From assembly GCF_012027615.1 (NCBI RefSeq), contig NZ_SNUT01000001.1, positions 534,082 through 598,081 of the forward strand: a stretch of DNA of 64,000 nt, read 5' to 3'. The stretch is from Thermococcus sp. 21S7 (lineage in GTDB: Archaea; Methanobacteriota_B; Thermococci; Thermococcales; Thermococcaceae). Positions 42,402-50,905 of the stretch are shown piece after piece. The translations under genes were made by a program, and so were the position numbers. Below the pieces are notes generated by a model that saw nothing but the letters and a program-made list of their open reading frames with translations, was not told the DNA's origin and searched no databases. Position 1 is the first letter of the stretch. Each line of letters begins with the position of its first letter.

Positions 42402-43808
42402 ATGGAAACTAGAAAACTCAAGATTAGATTATCGACATACGATATTACCGCGGCTTGCATAACGTTAGCATACATAACACTTTTAGTAAAGCTAAGCTTT
42501 GAAAAGTTTTCAGGATTTCGCTACTCCAGCCTTGACTTGGGAATATTCACGCAATCCATGTCCGGCTTCCTCCACGGAAGGCCGCTTTTCAACACGGTCG
42601 AATGGCAGTTCCACGGGGCCCCCAACCACTTCGGAGTTCACTTCCAGCCGATAATGTTCCTACTCGTCCCAATGTTCTATCTGTTTCCATCGCCGAAGAC
42701 GCTCCTAGCGGTTCAGAGCCTTGCCCTTGGAGCCTCCGTTTTCCTTGCATACCACCTCGCCAGAAAGCTTACCGATGAGAAAACGGCCATCGTTTTGACG
42801 GTTCTCTACGCCCTTAACTCGTCTCTCATCGGCATAAACCTCTTCGAATTTCACCCGGTAGCACTCGCGGTTCCACTGTTTATCCTCGCCACCATCTTTC
42901 TTGTTGAGGATAGAAAAGGCGCCTTCGCCCTCACCGCCATTTTCATCCTTTCGGCCAAGGAGGATGCTTTCATCGGAGTGGCATCGCTGTCGCTCTGGTG
43001 GGCGTTCAGGGAGGGGCTTTCTCTTAAAAATGCGAGAAGAAACCGGTCTCTCCTCGTAATGGCTGCCGTTTCAGTGCTCTACGGGCTGATCGTTATTTTC
43101 TTCGTGATTCCCCACTTTGGCAACGACTACCTATACGGGGGCCTGTACTCACACCCATCAATTGGAAGCAGGAAGATCCTCTACTTCCTCCTGTTCAATC
43201 TGACGTTTGGTCTTCTTCCGCTTTTACTGCCCCGAAACGCACTCCTGCTGACACTCCCGTGGCTCGAAAGTCTCCTCGCCTCCCGACCCAGCCAGACGGC
43301 ATTTGGATTCCACTATCCGTATATGCTCGTCCCCCTGTCATTCACCGCTGCAGTTTCCGCACTGCGGGAGCTGGAACTCAGGAGGATTCTCTCGGTTCTG
43401 GTGGTCGTTGGGCTGATGGCCTCAATGGCAACGATGCCCGTGGCCGAAAAGCCCCCAAGAACCCAGAATCCCCTGATTCACTATTCGGTTCTCGAACCCA
43501 TTCCCGGCGCTGAACCGGCGCGGCCCGTCATCCAGATGCTCATGGGAAGCAACCTCTCCGTTTACACCCAGCCAAACTTCTATCCGGCGCTCGCCCTGAA
43601 GGAAAACGTGTACGTCTACCCCAACGGAATCAGGCCGGATGCGGTTCTCGTTGACGTTAGAACGTACCAGGGAAGGCTTTACCTAGGGAGAGTGATGAGG
43701 ACGGTTAGGGAAAAGTACCGTCTCGTCTACTCCAGGGAGGGCGTGAGGCTGTACGTTAGGGAGGGGTTGAACGTCTCAGTTTCTGGGCGGGTGCCCCCGG
43801 AACCCTAA
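42402..43808 (+). CDS. DUF2079 family polytopic membrane protein
   Basis: 468 residues from ATG 42402; a TTG lies one codon earlier. It has about ten hydrophobic segments. The motifs FRYSSLDLGIFTQSMSGFLHGRPLFNTVE and FGVHFQPIMFLL, then FEFHPVALAVPLFILA and SAKEDAFIGVASLSLWW, are the DUF2079 pattern. The DLGIF segment recalls GT-C glycosyltransferase-like loops that may use lipid-linked sugars; that is inference. The C-terminal 110 residues form a soluble extracytoplasmic domain (VIQMLMGSNLSVYTQPNFYP). Confidence 0.85.
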   Translation: METRKLKIRLSTYDITAACITLAYITLLVKLSFEKFSGFRYSSLDLGIFTQSMSGFLHGRPLFNTVEWQFHGAPNHFGVHFQPIMFLLVPMFYLFPSPKTLLAVQSLALGASVFLAYHLARKLTDEKTAIVLTVLYALNSSLIGINLFEFHPVALAVPLFILATIFLVEDRKGAFALTAIFILSAKEDAFIGVASLSLWWAFREGLSLKNARRNRSLLVMAAVSVLYGLIVIFFVIPHFGNDYLYGGLYSHPSIGSRKILYFLLFNLTFGLLPLLLPRNALLLTLPWLESLLASRPSQTAFGFHYPYMLVPLSFTAAVSALRELELRRILSVLVVVGLMASMATMPVAEKPPRTQNPLIHYSVLEPIPGAEPARPVIQMLMGSNLSVYTQPNFYPALALKENVYVYPNGIRPDAVLVDVRTYQGRLYLGRVMRTVREKYRLVYSREGVRLYVREGLNVSVSGRVPPEP

Positions 43809-43814
43809 GATATG

Positions 43815-43945
43815 GGCCGGAAAAAGCAAACAGCGGTTCTATCCGCGAACAGATCCAACCGACGAGAGGTTCGTTAAGGAGCACCAGCTCCGGCTTTCCG
43901 AGGTTCACAGGATACAGGCTACAGCTCCTGAACTTCTTTGTGGGG
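43815..43945 (-). pseudogene. Possible decayed fragment of an ABC transporter ATPase
   Basis: The 149-bp gap downstream of the ABC-2 permease cluster can be read on the minus strand as NLGKPELVLLNEPLVGWICSR. This resembles the Walker B region of an ABC ATPase (NPELLILDEPTVGLDP), with the catalytic Asp changed to Asn and no signature or Walker A nearby. It lies where the ATPase partner of the permease would be expected. Short and degenerate, so only a suggestion. Confidence 0.35.
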
Positions 43946-43957
43946 TTCTCGCGGTTA

Positions 43958-44395
43958 TCATCGTTTCCTCCCCTCCACGAGCAGGATCACCGCCAGAAGA
44001 AGGGCGCTCACTCCCCCCAGGCAGTACCGGATGTTGAGGACAGTTACAGATGGATACCTGTTGATCACCCTGACCGCCAGGGTAACCGGTGTCATCGACC
44101 CCACGGAGAGGTAGTAGGGGCCGGAGTGCTTCAGGAAGACCCTGCCCCTGAAACTGCCGGTCACGTTCCTCTCAAGGACTGCCCTGCCTCTCTCGGGGTC
44201 GAAAATCCTGACGGTGTATTCAGTCCCTTCGTCGGCGCTGGAGCTGAGCACGGCCATTCCGGAGGAGGGCACTACAATCCCCTGTCCCACGATGACGACC
44301 TCAGAAATCGGCTGGGTCATCGCGTTTTTCTCTATCGGAAACACCAGGATGGTCATGAGGACTATCGACAGCAGTACAGCCTTCAGGAGCCTCAT
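43958..44395 (-). CDS. Small membrane protein of an ABC-2 export-like cluster
   Basis: 145 residues from ATG 44395, which overlaps the stop of the permease gene (ATGA). An N-terminal helix (LLKAVLLSIVLMTILVFP) and a C-terminal helix (YCLGGVSALLLAVILLVE) flank a beta-rich extracytoplasmic domain (EYTVRIFDPERGRAVLERNVTGSFRGRVFLKHSGPYYLSV). No named family recognised; the coupling shows it works with the permease. Confidence 0.68.
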   Translation of the reverse strand: MRLLKAVLLSIVLMTILVFPIEKNAMTQPISEVVIVGQGIVVPSSGMAVLSSSADEGTEYTVRIFDPERGRAVLERNVTGSFRGRVFLKHSGPYYLSVGSMTPVTLAVRVINRYPSVTVLNIRYCLGGVSALLLAVILLVEGRKR

Positions 44396-45162
44396 GAGAC
44401 GTCCCTCCACTCGCTGAGTATAAGGGCCACGCCGAGCATCACCGCCGGAAGGAGGAGCCCCATGTGGAAGGAACCGTCAAGGAACGCCGCTATCCTGTCG
44501 GAGGGGTAAAACTGGGTGGTGTAGGCCTTGAAGAACGCGTCGTCAATCACCGCTGGGGGAAGGCTCCTCAGTTTGAGCACGAGGGGGACGTAGAGGAGCG
44601 TGATGCTCCCGAGGAGGGAGGCGAAGGTGTTGGGTGAAAGCATCGCCACCAGGGCGGAAAGGGACACCACGTAGAGCACCATCATGGCCCAGTAGAGAAG
44701 ATAACCTGCTAAAAAGCCCTCGTCGAAGAGTGCCCTTCCGATGAGGTCCGGTACATCACCGTGAATGTAGATGAAAGCCAGGAACGCAGGCAGGATTGAG
44801 GCGAGGAGGAGCAGTACCATCGCGGAGAGCGCCTTAGAGAGTACCACCGAGTGGTTCCTGACGGGCAGGCTGTAGACGCTCTTGGCAACCCTCGTATCCC
44901 TATCGTATCTTACCATCAGGGAGACAAGCAGGGCACCGGTGAGCGCGAATATCGTATACTCCTCGGTTCCCAGCCTCGGGAGCGTGAGACCGAGGGTCTT
45001 GGCCGATTCGGAGACGATTATCCCGTCCGGCCCGGTTACCATGAAGACCACGTCGTTGCCAGTCAGGCTGGAAAAGAAGGTAATGCCGAGCATGATGAAT
45101 CCAAAGATGAAGACGATGAGGTTGTAGGGGTCCCCAAGCTCCCACCTTATCTGGGCCCTCAT
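44392..45162 (-). CDS. ABC-2-type membrane permease
   Basis: 256 residues with six hydrophobic segments. The VRYDRDTRVAKSVYSLPVRNHSVVLSKALSAMVLLLLASILPAFLAF block is the ABC-2 (NodJ/CcmB-like) pattern, with a cytoplasmic loop before the second helix pair. It should pair with an ABC ATPase, but none is encoded next to it; only a possible remnant is seen at 43815-43945. It follows the PEGA-protein gene by 4 bp. Confidence 0.82.
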   Translation of the reverse strand: MRAQIRWELGDPYNLIVFIFGFIMLGITFFSSLTGNDVVFMVTGPDGIIVSESAKTLGLTLPRLGTEEYTIFALTGALLVSLMVRYDRDTRVAKSVYSLPVRNHSVVLSKALSAMVLLLLASILPAFLAFIYIHGDVPDLIGRALFDEGFLAGYLLYWAMMVLYVVSLSALVAMLSPNTFASLLGSITLLYVPLVLKLRSLPPAVIDDAFFKAYTTQFYPSDRIAAFLDGSFHMGLLLPAVMLGVALILSEWRDVS

Positions 45163-45166
45163 CGCC

Positions 45167-46759
45167 TCACCTCCTCAGTCTCAGGGCCAGGTAAACGGCC
45201 GCGACAACCCCGGCCAGGATACCCATCTTGACCCACAGGGAGCCGTTGTCCCTTCCTGCTTGACCGGGGACGTCATTGGTGGGTGATATTGGGAGGGTTT
45301 GAGTTTTACCGGGAACGCCGTTTTCGTCGGCCTTTGCCTTCTCCCCCGATTGTATGTCGTCCGCTCCACTCGAAGGGGGTGAGATGACGATTTCTGGATC
45401 CTGTCCTGCGGACTTCTTCTCCAGGCTTATCTCAACGGTCTTTGACTCGTTTGGGGTCAGGATTACCTCCAGGCTCTTCGTGAGGTAGCCGGGAGCCTTC
45501 ACGGTTATGTTGTAGCGTCCGGGGCTGAGGGTGAGGTTTTTGGCTTCGACCTCCTTGCCGTTCAGGAGCACCGACGCGTTGTTCGGATACGTCACGACGT
45601 TGAGGGTCGCGTTGGCAGGGGAGAGCTTCAGGAAAACACTTGCACCCTCCGTAAGAACCACTGATTCTTTAGCCGAGAGATTGCCCCTCGAAGCTATGAC
45701 CGTGTAGTTCCCGGATGGAAGGAACAGCGTGACGGGCGTGACGGCGAAGGCCCTTAGAACCCCGTCGGTAACCACGATGGAAGCGTTGCCCGGCTCGGAA
45801 TTGACCTCAAGGGGAACAGCTCTCACCGCCTTTCTTTCCACCGTCAGCGCAGACTTTGCCTTTTCCATGTCCACGTTGATGTGGTACGTCTCGTTGGGGG
45901 CAACCTTCACGACGCTTTCGATCAGGTAGTGGTTCTCAGCTACCCCCACCGTATGGGTGTCGAGCCTGTGAATTACCGGAATCCGTATCGTTCCGTAGTA
46001 ACCGATGGCGGTGGCGTTGTAGACGTCGTGGGGGAGTGCCGGGACGTAGAGGCCCATAGGAGTATAGAAGACGTACCTATTGTGGCCCCCGTTGATGTAG
46101 AACGTTAGGCCCTCGGGAACGGAGGTTATCTCCAGTCGCGCCCAGGAGACGAGGTAGGTGGCATTTTTAACACTTTCTTGTCGTTCGCTTCCCCCGGGGT
46201 ACACTTCGACGTAGAAAATACAGGGTTTCCCGTCATCGTTTCCAATGTGCATGAAGGTTCCATTGAGGGTTATGTACACCTCGTCCCTTCCCCGCACTGC
46301 GAGGCCCATTGGATAGGGGTTCGATACGTTGAGATACCCGGAGTTGCTTCCACACCCACCTGGGAACGCAAACGGATTGAAGGGCGGGTTGAGCTTCTCC
46401 TGGCTGTAGTTGGCGCTCTCGTTGAAGATTGCCCTTATGGACACGATTCCCTCCCCGGAAACTGCCTCCGCAATCTCACTGGGGTTTACACGAATTATTG
46501 TGGCTGTTTCGGTCATCACTGAAACCTGGGCAACCACCGTGACGTTTCCGATTATCCTGATGGTGTAGTTCCCCGGTTTGAGCACCAGGCCAACGGGAGT
46601 GGCGTAAGAGCCCACTCCTACTATATCAGCTACCAGGCCACTGGGCGCCTCAACGAACAGGTAGCCGGGCCTCTCCATCGCGCTTTCTTCGGCCGAATAC
46701 GCGGGGGGAACGAGCAGACCGGCCACCAAAAATGCCAGGAAAATGGCCTTCCATCTCAC
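45167..46759 (-). CDS. Exported PEGA-domain surface protein
   Basis: 530 residues from GTG 46759, spaced from GGAGGTGG and overlapping the upstream stop as GTGA. A signal peptide (WKAIFLAFLVAGLLVPPAYSAEE) is followed by several PEGA-like repeats, clearest at VNSEPGNASIVVTDGVLRAFAVTPVTLFLPSGNYTV and YPNNASVLLNGKEVEAKNLTLSPGRYNITVKAPGYLTKSLEVIL. A Ser/Pro/Asp linker and a C-terminal helix (MGILAGVVAAVYLAL) before RLRR follow. Many NxS/T sites suggest glycosylation. PEGA domains are found in surface proteins; role unknown. Confidence 0.82.
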   Translation of the reverse strand: MRWKAIFLAFLVAGLLVPPAYSAEESAMERPGYLFVEAPSGLVADIVGVGSYATPVGLVLKPGNYTIRIIGNVTVVAQVSVMTETATIIRVNPSEIAEAVSGEGIVSIRAIFNESANYSQEKLNPPFNPFAFPGGCGSNSGYLNVSNPYPMGLAVRGRDEVYITLNGTFMHIGNDDGKPCIFYVEVYPGGSERQESVKNATYLVSWARLEITSVPEGLTFYINGGHNRYVFYTPMGLYVPALPHDVYNATAIGYYGTIRIPVIHRLDTHTVGVAENHYLIESVVKVAPNETYHINVDMEKAKSALTVERKAVRAVPLEVNSEPGNASIVVTDGVLRAFAVTPVTLFLPSGNYTVIASRGNLSAKESVVLTEGASVFLKLSPANATLNVVTYPNNASVLLNGKEVEAKNLTLSPGRYNITVKAPGYLTKSLEVILTPNESKTVEISLEKKSAGQDPEIVISPPSSGADDIQSGEKAKADENGVPGKTQTLPISPTNDVPGQAGRDNGSLWVKMGILAGVVAAVYLALRLRR

Positions 46760-47799
46760 CGCTTCCACCTCCTTTCCGTCCACAAAGCTATCATAGTGAG
46801 AACGACGAGCGAGAGAGCGAAGAAGTACTTAACCGGCGTCGAAGGTGAACGTCCGCTTCCATAGTCGGGCAGCTTGACGTTGGTGTCGTAGAGGTTGAAG
46901 CCCTGCGCCCACCACTCCCTGTCGTCCTTCCCTTCCTCGATGAGCCTCTCAAGCTTCCGGGAGTTTACCATATCAAGGGCGATTGCGCCTATCACTCCCA
47001 GAATTGTAGTTTCCGGCGCCATGTCAACGAGGAGCGTTGTTATAAGGAGACCTGTATCGAGTTCGTAAATCAGCTCCGTCGTGACAACGTGGCCATTTCC
47101 AGTCGTCAGGTCATAGATAATGTATGCTCCCCTGCTCTCAACAAACAGGTAGGGTGGGATAAAGTCCCTGTAGTGAGTGTGAAGGATTTTATCCTCTATC
47201 CAGGTGAACGAAACGTTGGTTACAACGATATCGTCCGAGTGGAGATTGTATTTTTTCAGGAAAGCAGGGGCGAGAAGATAGTCCCCCTTTCTTGGCGGGT
47301 GGGCGGGGTCTATAAAGAACATGGGCGATCCGATTGGAGTGCCGTCTTCTTCATAGTATGTCATGTCGCTCAGATTAAGGATAAGGATTTTTGACAGAAT
47401 CAGACGAGGAAGGATTTCACCCGGCCCCGTGCTCACGTTGTTCATTTCAAGCGTAACCCTCACGAGAGCCGTTTCGTTCGTAACGTTGAGAATCTCAAAA
47501 GTCAGGTACGAATCCCCCGTAACAAAAAGCGATATCATGGTGCGGTTGTCGATTTTGAAGAGGCCGGAATCCCCTTCATAGAGCTCTTTAACCTCATTAT
47601 AAGCGTCCGTTGGAAGGAGTCTCGGCCAGATCATGAAGACGTTTACCTCGTTTTTCTCAGGATTGAGAGGCATTTTCATTGCGTATTTGATGTAGGCTCC
47701 CTCCTTGAACCAGTATGGCACCCTCGAAGCCTGTGACAATTGAGTGAATGGTGTAGACACCAAGAAAAAAACAATAAAAAAGGTGAGGAATTTTTTCAA
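46756..47799 (-). CDS. Exported protein with C-terminal membrane anchor
   Basis: 347 residues from a TTG at 47799, chosen because GGAGGGGG lies about six bases upstream and because it opens directly into a signal peptide (KKFLTFFIVFFLVSTPFTQLSQA). The ATG-like start at 47826 would add nine residues before it. The body is beta-rich with several NxT sites (NVTNETALVRVTLEMNNVS), and a helix (YFFALSLVVLTMIALW) precedes a basic tail. It is the first gene of the cluster that runs to 43958. No family recognised. Confidence 0.68.
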   Translation of the reverse strand: MKKFLTFFIVFFLVSTPFTQLSQASRVPYWFKEGAYIKYAMKMPLNPEKNEVNVFMIWPRLLPTDAYNEVKELYEGDSGLFKIDNRTMISLFVTGDSYLTFEILNVTNETALVRVTLEMNNVSTGPGEILPRLILSKILILNLSDMTYYEEDGTPIGSPMFFIDPAHPPRKGDYLLAPAFLKKYNLHSDDIVVTNVSFTWIEDKILHTHYRDFIPPYLFVESRGAYIIYDLTTGNGHVVTTELIYELDTGLLITTLLVDMAPETTILGVIGAIALDMVNSRKLERLIEEGKDDREWWAQGFNLYDTNVKLPDYGSGRSPSTPVKYFFALSLVVLTMIALWTERRWKR

Positions 47800-48045
47800 G
47801 TCTTCCCCCTCCAGCTTTTGCCCCATTTATCCGAAGGCAATTAGGAATGTCTGCAAATGCTTCGTCGATCATTCCGTTCCTTATGTACTTCACTCTAGCA
47901 TAGGAAATGCGCGGGTCTCTAACAAGATGACATTAGTAATGACTGTACAGAGACTTATAAATTTTACCATCTATATTATTAAATTATTTTGTTTACTCAG
48001 GGTTTGTCCTAGCAACCACAACGGAAAGAAGAAATTGGAAACAAC

Positions 48046-48681
48046 CTAAAGCTCGCCCCTCCCCTCAAAAAATGCCTCAAGCTCCTCGTCGCTTATTTCG
48101 TCGTCAGCTTCCGTGTAGCCTAGTTCCCTCTTCTGGAGTTCTATGAGGTCCGGAGTTAGGAGTAGCCTTCCGTCCAGCTTCGGCACGGCGTAGTGGAGCG
48201 TTATCTCGCTGAACTCGTCCAGCTTTATCGTTGGGTTCAGCTCGTACTCTATCTCCTCCAGCCTCTTTCCTTCGGCTATAAGCTTCGCCACTATCGCCGA
48301 GCCGTCTATGGAGAACTGCACGCTCCCTATGTGCCTTGCCTTCGCCCCTTCGATCTTCTCGGTTATGAACTTCTTGGTCTTTCCGGTGAACTCGAAGTCA
48401 CCGAGGATTCCGCCGACGACTATTATGCTGTCCTCCTCGATGTCCTCTGGTTTCAGCTCCTCCTCTGCGAAGGGGTCGAGGATTATGAGCTTCGAGCGGT
48501 CGAAGGGGAACTCCGTGACGCTCTGGGACAAAACGCTCCCCAGCTTCGCGAGTTCTTCCCTCTCGTGCGGCTCCACGTTGGTGAATATCAGCTTCTCCCC
48601 CCACCACTCGCTCGCGTGTCTGTACTCCAGGAGAACCCAGTCGCGCAGTTCCTCCAGGTGTTCTATGAGCAGGTACGGCAT
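48046..48681 (-). CDS. SPOUT methyltransferase of the DUF431/SFM1 family
   Basis: 211 residues from ATG 48681 with GGTGGTG upstream; an open frame continues to 49311 but that part is the antisense of the methyltransferase gene. The start PYLLIEHLEELRDWVLLEYRHASEWWGE and the block DPFAEEELKPEDIEEDSIIVVGGILGDFEFTGKTKKFITEK match yeast Sfm1 and archaeal DUF431 (PF04252). In yeast Sfm1 methylates an arginine in ribosomal protein S3; archaeal homologues may act on a ribosomal protein or RNA. Divergent from the next gene. Confidence 0.82.
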   Translation of the reverse strand: MPYLLIEHLEELRDWVLLEYRHASEWWGEKLIFTNVEPHEREELAKLGSVLSQSVTEFPFDRSKLIILDPFAEEELKPEDIEEDSIIVVGGILGDFEFTGKTKKFITEKIEGAKARHIGSVQFSIDGSAIVAKLIAEGKRLEEIEYELNPTIKLDEFSEITLHYAVPKLDGRLLLTPDLIELQKRELGYTEADDEISDEELEAFFEGRGEL

Positions 48682-48780
48682 GAGCACCACCACGCCCGCT
48701 TTGCCCCTTGGTCTTAAAAGCCTGCCGACTTCACGGAACTGCCCAGTTAGGGTTTTAACATGGAGCGGGGAGTTACGGCC

Positions 48781-49386
48781 ATGAGCTTCCGGAAGAAGTA
48801 CGCCAAGCTGGGCGAGAGGTACGAGAGGATAGACGGCCCCCTGGAGAGGTTCTTCGACCCGCTGAGGAGGAAGGCGGCTCGCTACGTCACGGGCAGGGTT
48901 CTCGAAATCGGCGTCGGCACGGGGTTCATGCTTCCCTACTATCCCAAGGACATAGAACTCCACGCAATAGATGCCGTTCCAGAGATGGTGAAAGTGGCGG
49001 AGAGAAGGGCCAGAAAACTTGGCCTGAACGCCCGCTTTTACGTTATGGACGCCGAGAACCTGGAGTTTCCAGACGGGAGCTTTGACACCGTTGTGAGCAC
49101 CTTCGTCTTCTGCACCGTTCCCATCCCTGAGAGGGCAATGGAGGAAATCCGCCGCGTCCTTAAGCCCGGCGGAAGGGCGATCTTCCTGGAGCACACACGG
49201 AGCGACTGCAGACTTTTGAACTGGCTGTTTCTCAGGCCCCTCGACGTTCTCCTCGGTCTTCTGCTTGAGGACAACACGCTGAGGGAAACACACGAACTCG
49301 TGAGGAGACACCTAGAGGTCGATCACGAGGAAAGCCACTACCGTGGGATAGTGAGGTTCATCGTTGCCAGGAAACCCGGGACGTGA
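48781..49386 (+). CDS. Class I SAM-dependent methyltransferase (UbiE-like)
   Basis: 201 residues from ATG 48781 (SFRKKYAKLGERYERIDGPLERFF). Motif I is RVLEIGVGTGFML, post-I is HAIDAVPEM, motif II region is FDTVVSTFVFCTVPIPERAMEEIRRVLKPGGRAIFLEH. The fold is that of small-molecule methyltransferases of the UbiE/COQ5 type. An in-frame ATG at 48760 is an alternative start. Substrate unknown. The tRNA-Gly promoter begins just after its stop. Confidence 0.85.
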   Translation: MSFRKKYAKLGERYERIDGPLERFFDPLRRKAARYVTGRVLEIGVGTGFMLPYYPKDIELHAIDAVPEMVKVAERRARKLGLNARFYVMDAENLEFPDGSFDTVVSTFVFCTVPIPERAMEEIRRVLKPGGRAIFLEHTRSDCRLLNWLFLRPLDVLLGLLLEDNTLRETHELVRRHLEVDHEESHYRGIVRFIVARKPGT

Positions 49387-49388
49387 GG

Positions 49389-49404
49389 TAAAACTTTTAA
49401 AGGC
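49389..49404 (+). promoter_or_regulatory. TATA box of tRNA-Gly
   Basis: TAAAACTTTTAAAGGC lies about 32-45 bases before the tRNA 5' end, immediately after the methyltransferase stop codon. Confidence 0.5.
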
Positions 49405-49435
49405 ACGGATGGTTAATAATACCGGGCTGGACGGA

Positions 49436-49513
49436 GCGGTGGTAGTCTAGCCTGGTCTAGGACACCGGCCTCCCAAGCCGGTAACCCGGGTTCGAATCCC
49501 GGCCACCGCACCA
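49436..49513 (+). tRNA. tRNA-Gly (CCC anticodon)
   Basis: The acceptor stem GCGGTGG/CCACCGC, A73 and an encoded CCA end are clear. The anticodon stem CCGGC/GCCGG closes a seven-base loop CTCCCAA with CCC at 49472-49474. The T-arm has GGGTTCGAATCCC. No intron. It is convergent with the DUF835 gene, whose stop codon is five bases away. Confidence 0.95.
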
Positions 49514-49517
49514 CAAT

Positions 49518-50357
49518 TCATTTCTTATCGTGCTTCAGTTGCTCCTCAAGATTCTCCACGGGCAGAAGTTCGGAGGACAGTATATTGAATATCCTTCCAC
49601 TCAGCGCTTCCCGGTCGAGGGTGACTATAATTATCCCCCTGTTCAGGACGGAGATATCCTTGAGGGTGGTCAGGAACTTGAGAACCGCCTCCTCACCGTT
49701 CTCAAGGATCAGGTACTCCACACAGTCGATGAATATGACCTTATCCATGTCCGCACTTTCGAGGAATCTGCGGAGTTTGTCGAGAAGATACGAGAGCCTC
49801 GTTGGTGTAACCGCCTCCCCATGGGGGACCTTCGAAACCCAGATGACGGGGATTATCTTCAGCCCCAGTTTTTTCCTAAACACCTCCGGCGGATCTCTGC
49901 TAACAGCAAGCCCCGGAAGGCGATACCTGCGGACGAGATTAACGAAGGTGCTTTCACATTTTTCCTGAGATCCCCAGTACCCACCGTAGTTCAGTGAATC
50001 CACCGGCTCCACCGCTATGGGGACTATCATGTATCTCCCCCGTGCAAACGGTAGGTATATCATAACTGAGGACAAAAACAGGAGCAGCGCCCCAATCAGC
50101 AGCAGAACCGACCGGACAGCCAAGTACGTGGGGTCGTTGTTGAGCACGACGGTTCTCAGTAGAACTCCAATAATCTGAGCAACTCCAACCAGAAAAAACG
50201 CCGCTATGAGAACGTTAAAGGCACGTATAAACCCACTGAATCCGAGGTTCCTTCGAATTTTAGCGCCCATCTCCAGAAGGACTGCAATTATAGCTACCGA
50301 GAACACCAAGACCAGAAGATCACGGACGAAATAACCCCAGTCCACAACCACCGACAT
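49518..50357 (-). CDS. DUF835 protein with N-terminal membrane domain
   Basis: 279 residues from ATG 50357. Four hydrophobic segments occupy the first 110 residues (LLVLVFSVAIIAVLLEMG, VLIAAFFLVGVAQIIGVLL, SVLLLIGALLLFLSSVMIYL). The cytoplasmic part after them has the DUF835 pattern (KVIFIDCVEYLILENGEEAVLKFLTTLKDISVLNRGIIIVTLDREALS), a RecA-like core without a P-loop. DUF835 proteins are common in Thermococcales and of unknown role. A TATA box lies about 25 bases before the ATG, so the message is probably leaderless. Confidence 0.82.
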   Translation of the reverse strand: MSVVVDWGYFVRDLLVLVFSVAIIAVLLEMGAKIRRNLGFSGFIRAFNVLIAAFFLVGVAQIIGVLLRTVVLNNDPTYLAVRSVLLLIGALLLFLSSVMIYLPFARGRYMIVPIAVEPVDSLNYGGYWGSQEKCESTFVNLVRRYRLPGLAVSRDPPEVFRKKLGLKIIPVIWVSKVPHGEAVTPTRLSYLLDKLRRFLESADMDKVIFIDCVEYLILENGEEAVLKFLTTLKDISVLNRGIIIVTLDREALSGRIFNILSSELLPVENLEEQLKHDKK

Positions 50358-50373
50358 ATTATACAATATACAC

Positions 50374-50390
50374 CAGAAAATATTTAAAGA
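50374..50390 (-). promoter_or_regulatory. TATA box for a leaderless DUF835 transcript
   Basis: On the minus strand CTTTAAATATTTTCTGG lies 20-30 bases before ATG 50357, with no ribosome-binding site between. Confidence 0.45.
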
Positions 50391-50410
50391 TTTCCGGAGG
50401 AAGTCGCGGC

Positions 50411-50836
50411 TTACTTTAGCTTTTCAAGGATTATTGCCGGGCAAACTTTGGTAACGCCCTCTATCTTGCCTATCTTGTTGGATATTATGTCGGAGAGGTC
50501 CTCCCCGTCCTTGGCCCAGACCTCTGTCATTATCATGTGGTCGCCGCTGGTGAGGTAGACGCTCCTGACGAAGTCAAACTCCTTTAACTTGCTCGCAACG
50601 TCGAATATCTTCTCGGGAAGCGTATCAACGCCCGTCAGGCTGACGAGGTTGTACCCGAGCTTTGAGGGGTCAACGACGACGGTGTACTGCCTTATGACGC
50701 CCGCCTCCTCCAGGGCCTTAACCCGCTTCCTGACGGCCGTCTCGCTGATGCCAAGAACCTTGGCTATCTCCGTGAACGGGGTGCGGGCATCCTTGGTGAG
50801 CATCTCGATTATAATCCTGTCCCTTTCATCAAGCAT
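50411..50836 (-). CDS. lrpA: Transcriptional regulator LrpA (Lrp/AsnC)
   Basis: 141 residues, closely like P. furiosus LrpA as I recall it. The N-terminal helix-turn-helix reads [36 protein letters not shown]. The C-terminal RAM domain ends [46 protein letters not shown]. furiosus LrpA forms octamers and represses its own promoter by blocking polymerase recruitment. GAGGTGATG precedes the ATG. A TATA-like segment and AT-rich DNA upstream (50837-50905) would hold its autoregulatory site. Confidence 0.93.
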   Translation of the reverse strand: MLDERDRIIIEMLTKDARTPFTEIAKVLGISETAVRKRVKALEEAGVIRQYTVVVDPSKLGYNLVSLTGVDTLPEKIFDVASKLKEFDFVRSVYLTSGDHMIMTEVWAKDGEDLSDIISNKIGKIEGVTKVCPAIILEKLK

Positions 50837-50905
50837 TTTTCATCACCTCTGTTTAAGGTTATGGGGACTAAGTATATTAAGTTTTTGAACCTGTTGGTTC
50901 TAAAG

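Noticed and set aside
48682..49311. N-terminal 210 codons that extend the DUF431/SFM1 frame upstream
   Set aside because: This stretch is antisense to the methyltransferase gene at 48781-49386; the family start and ribosome-binding site place the real start at 48681.
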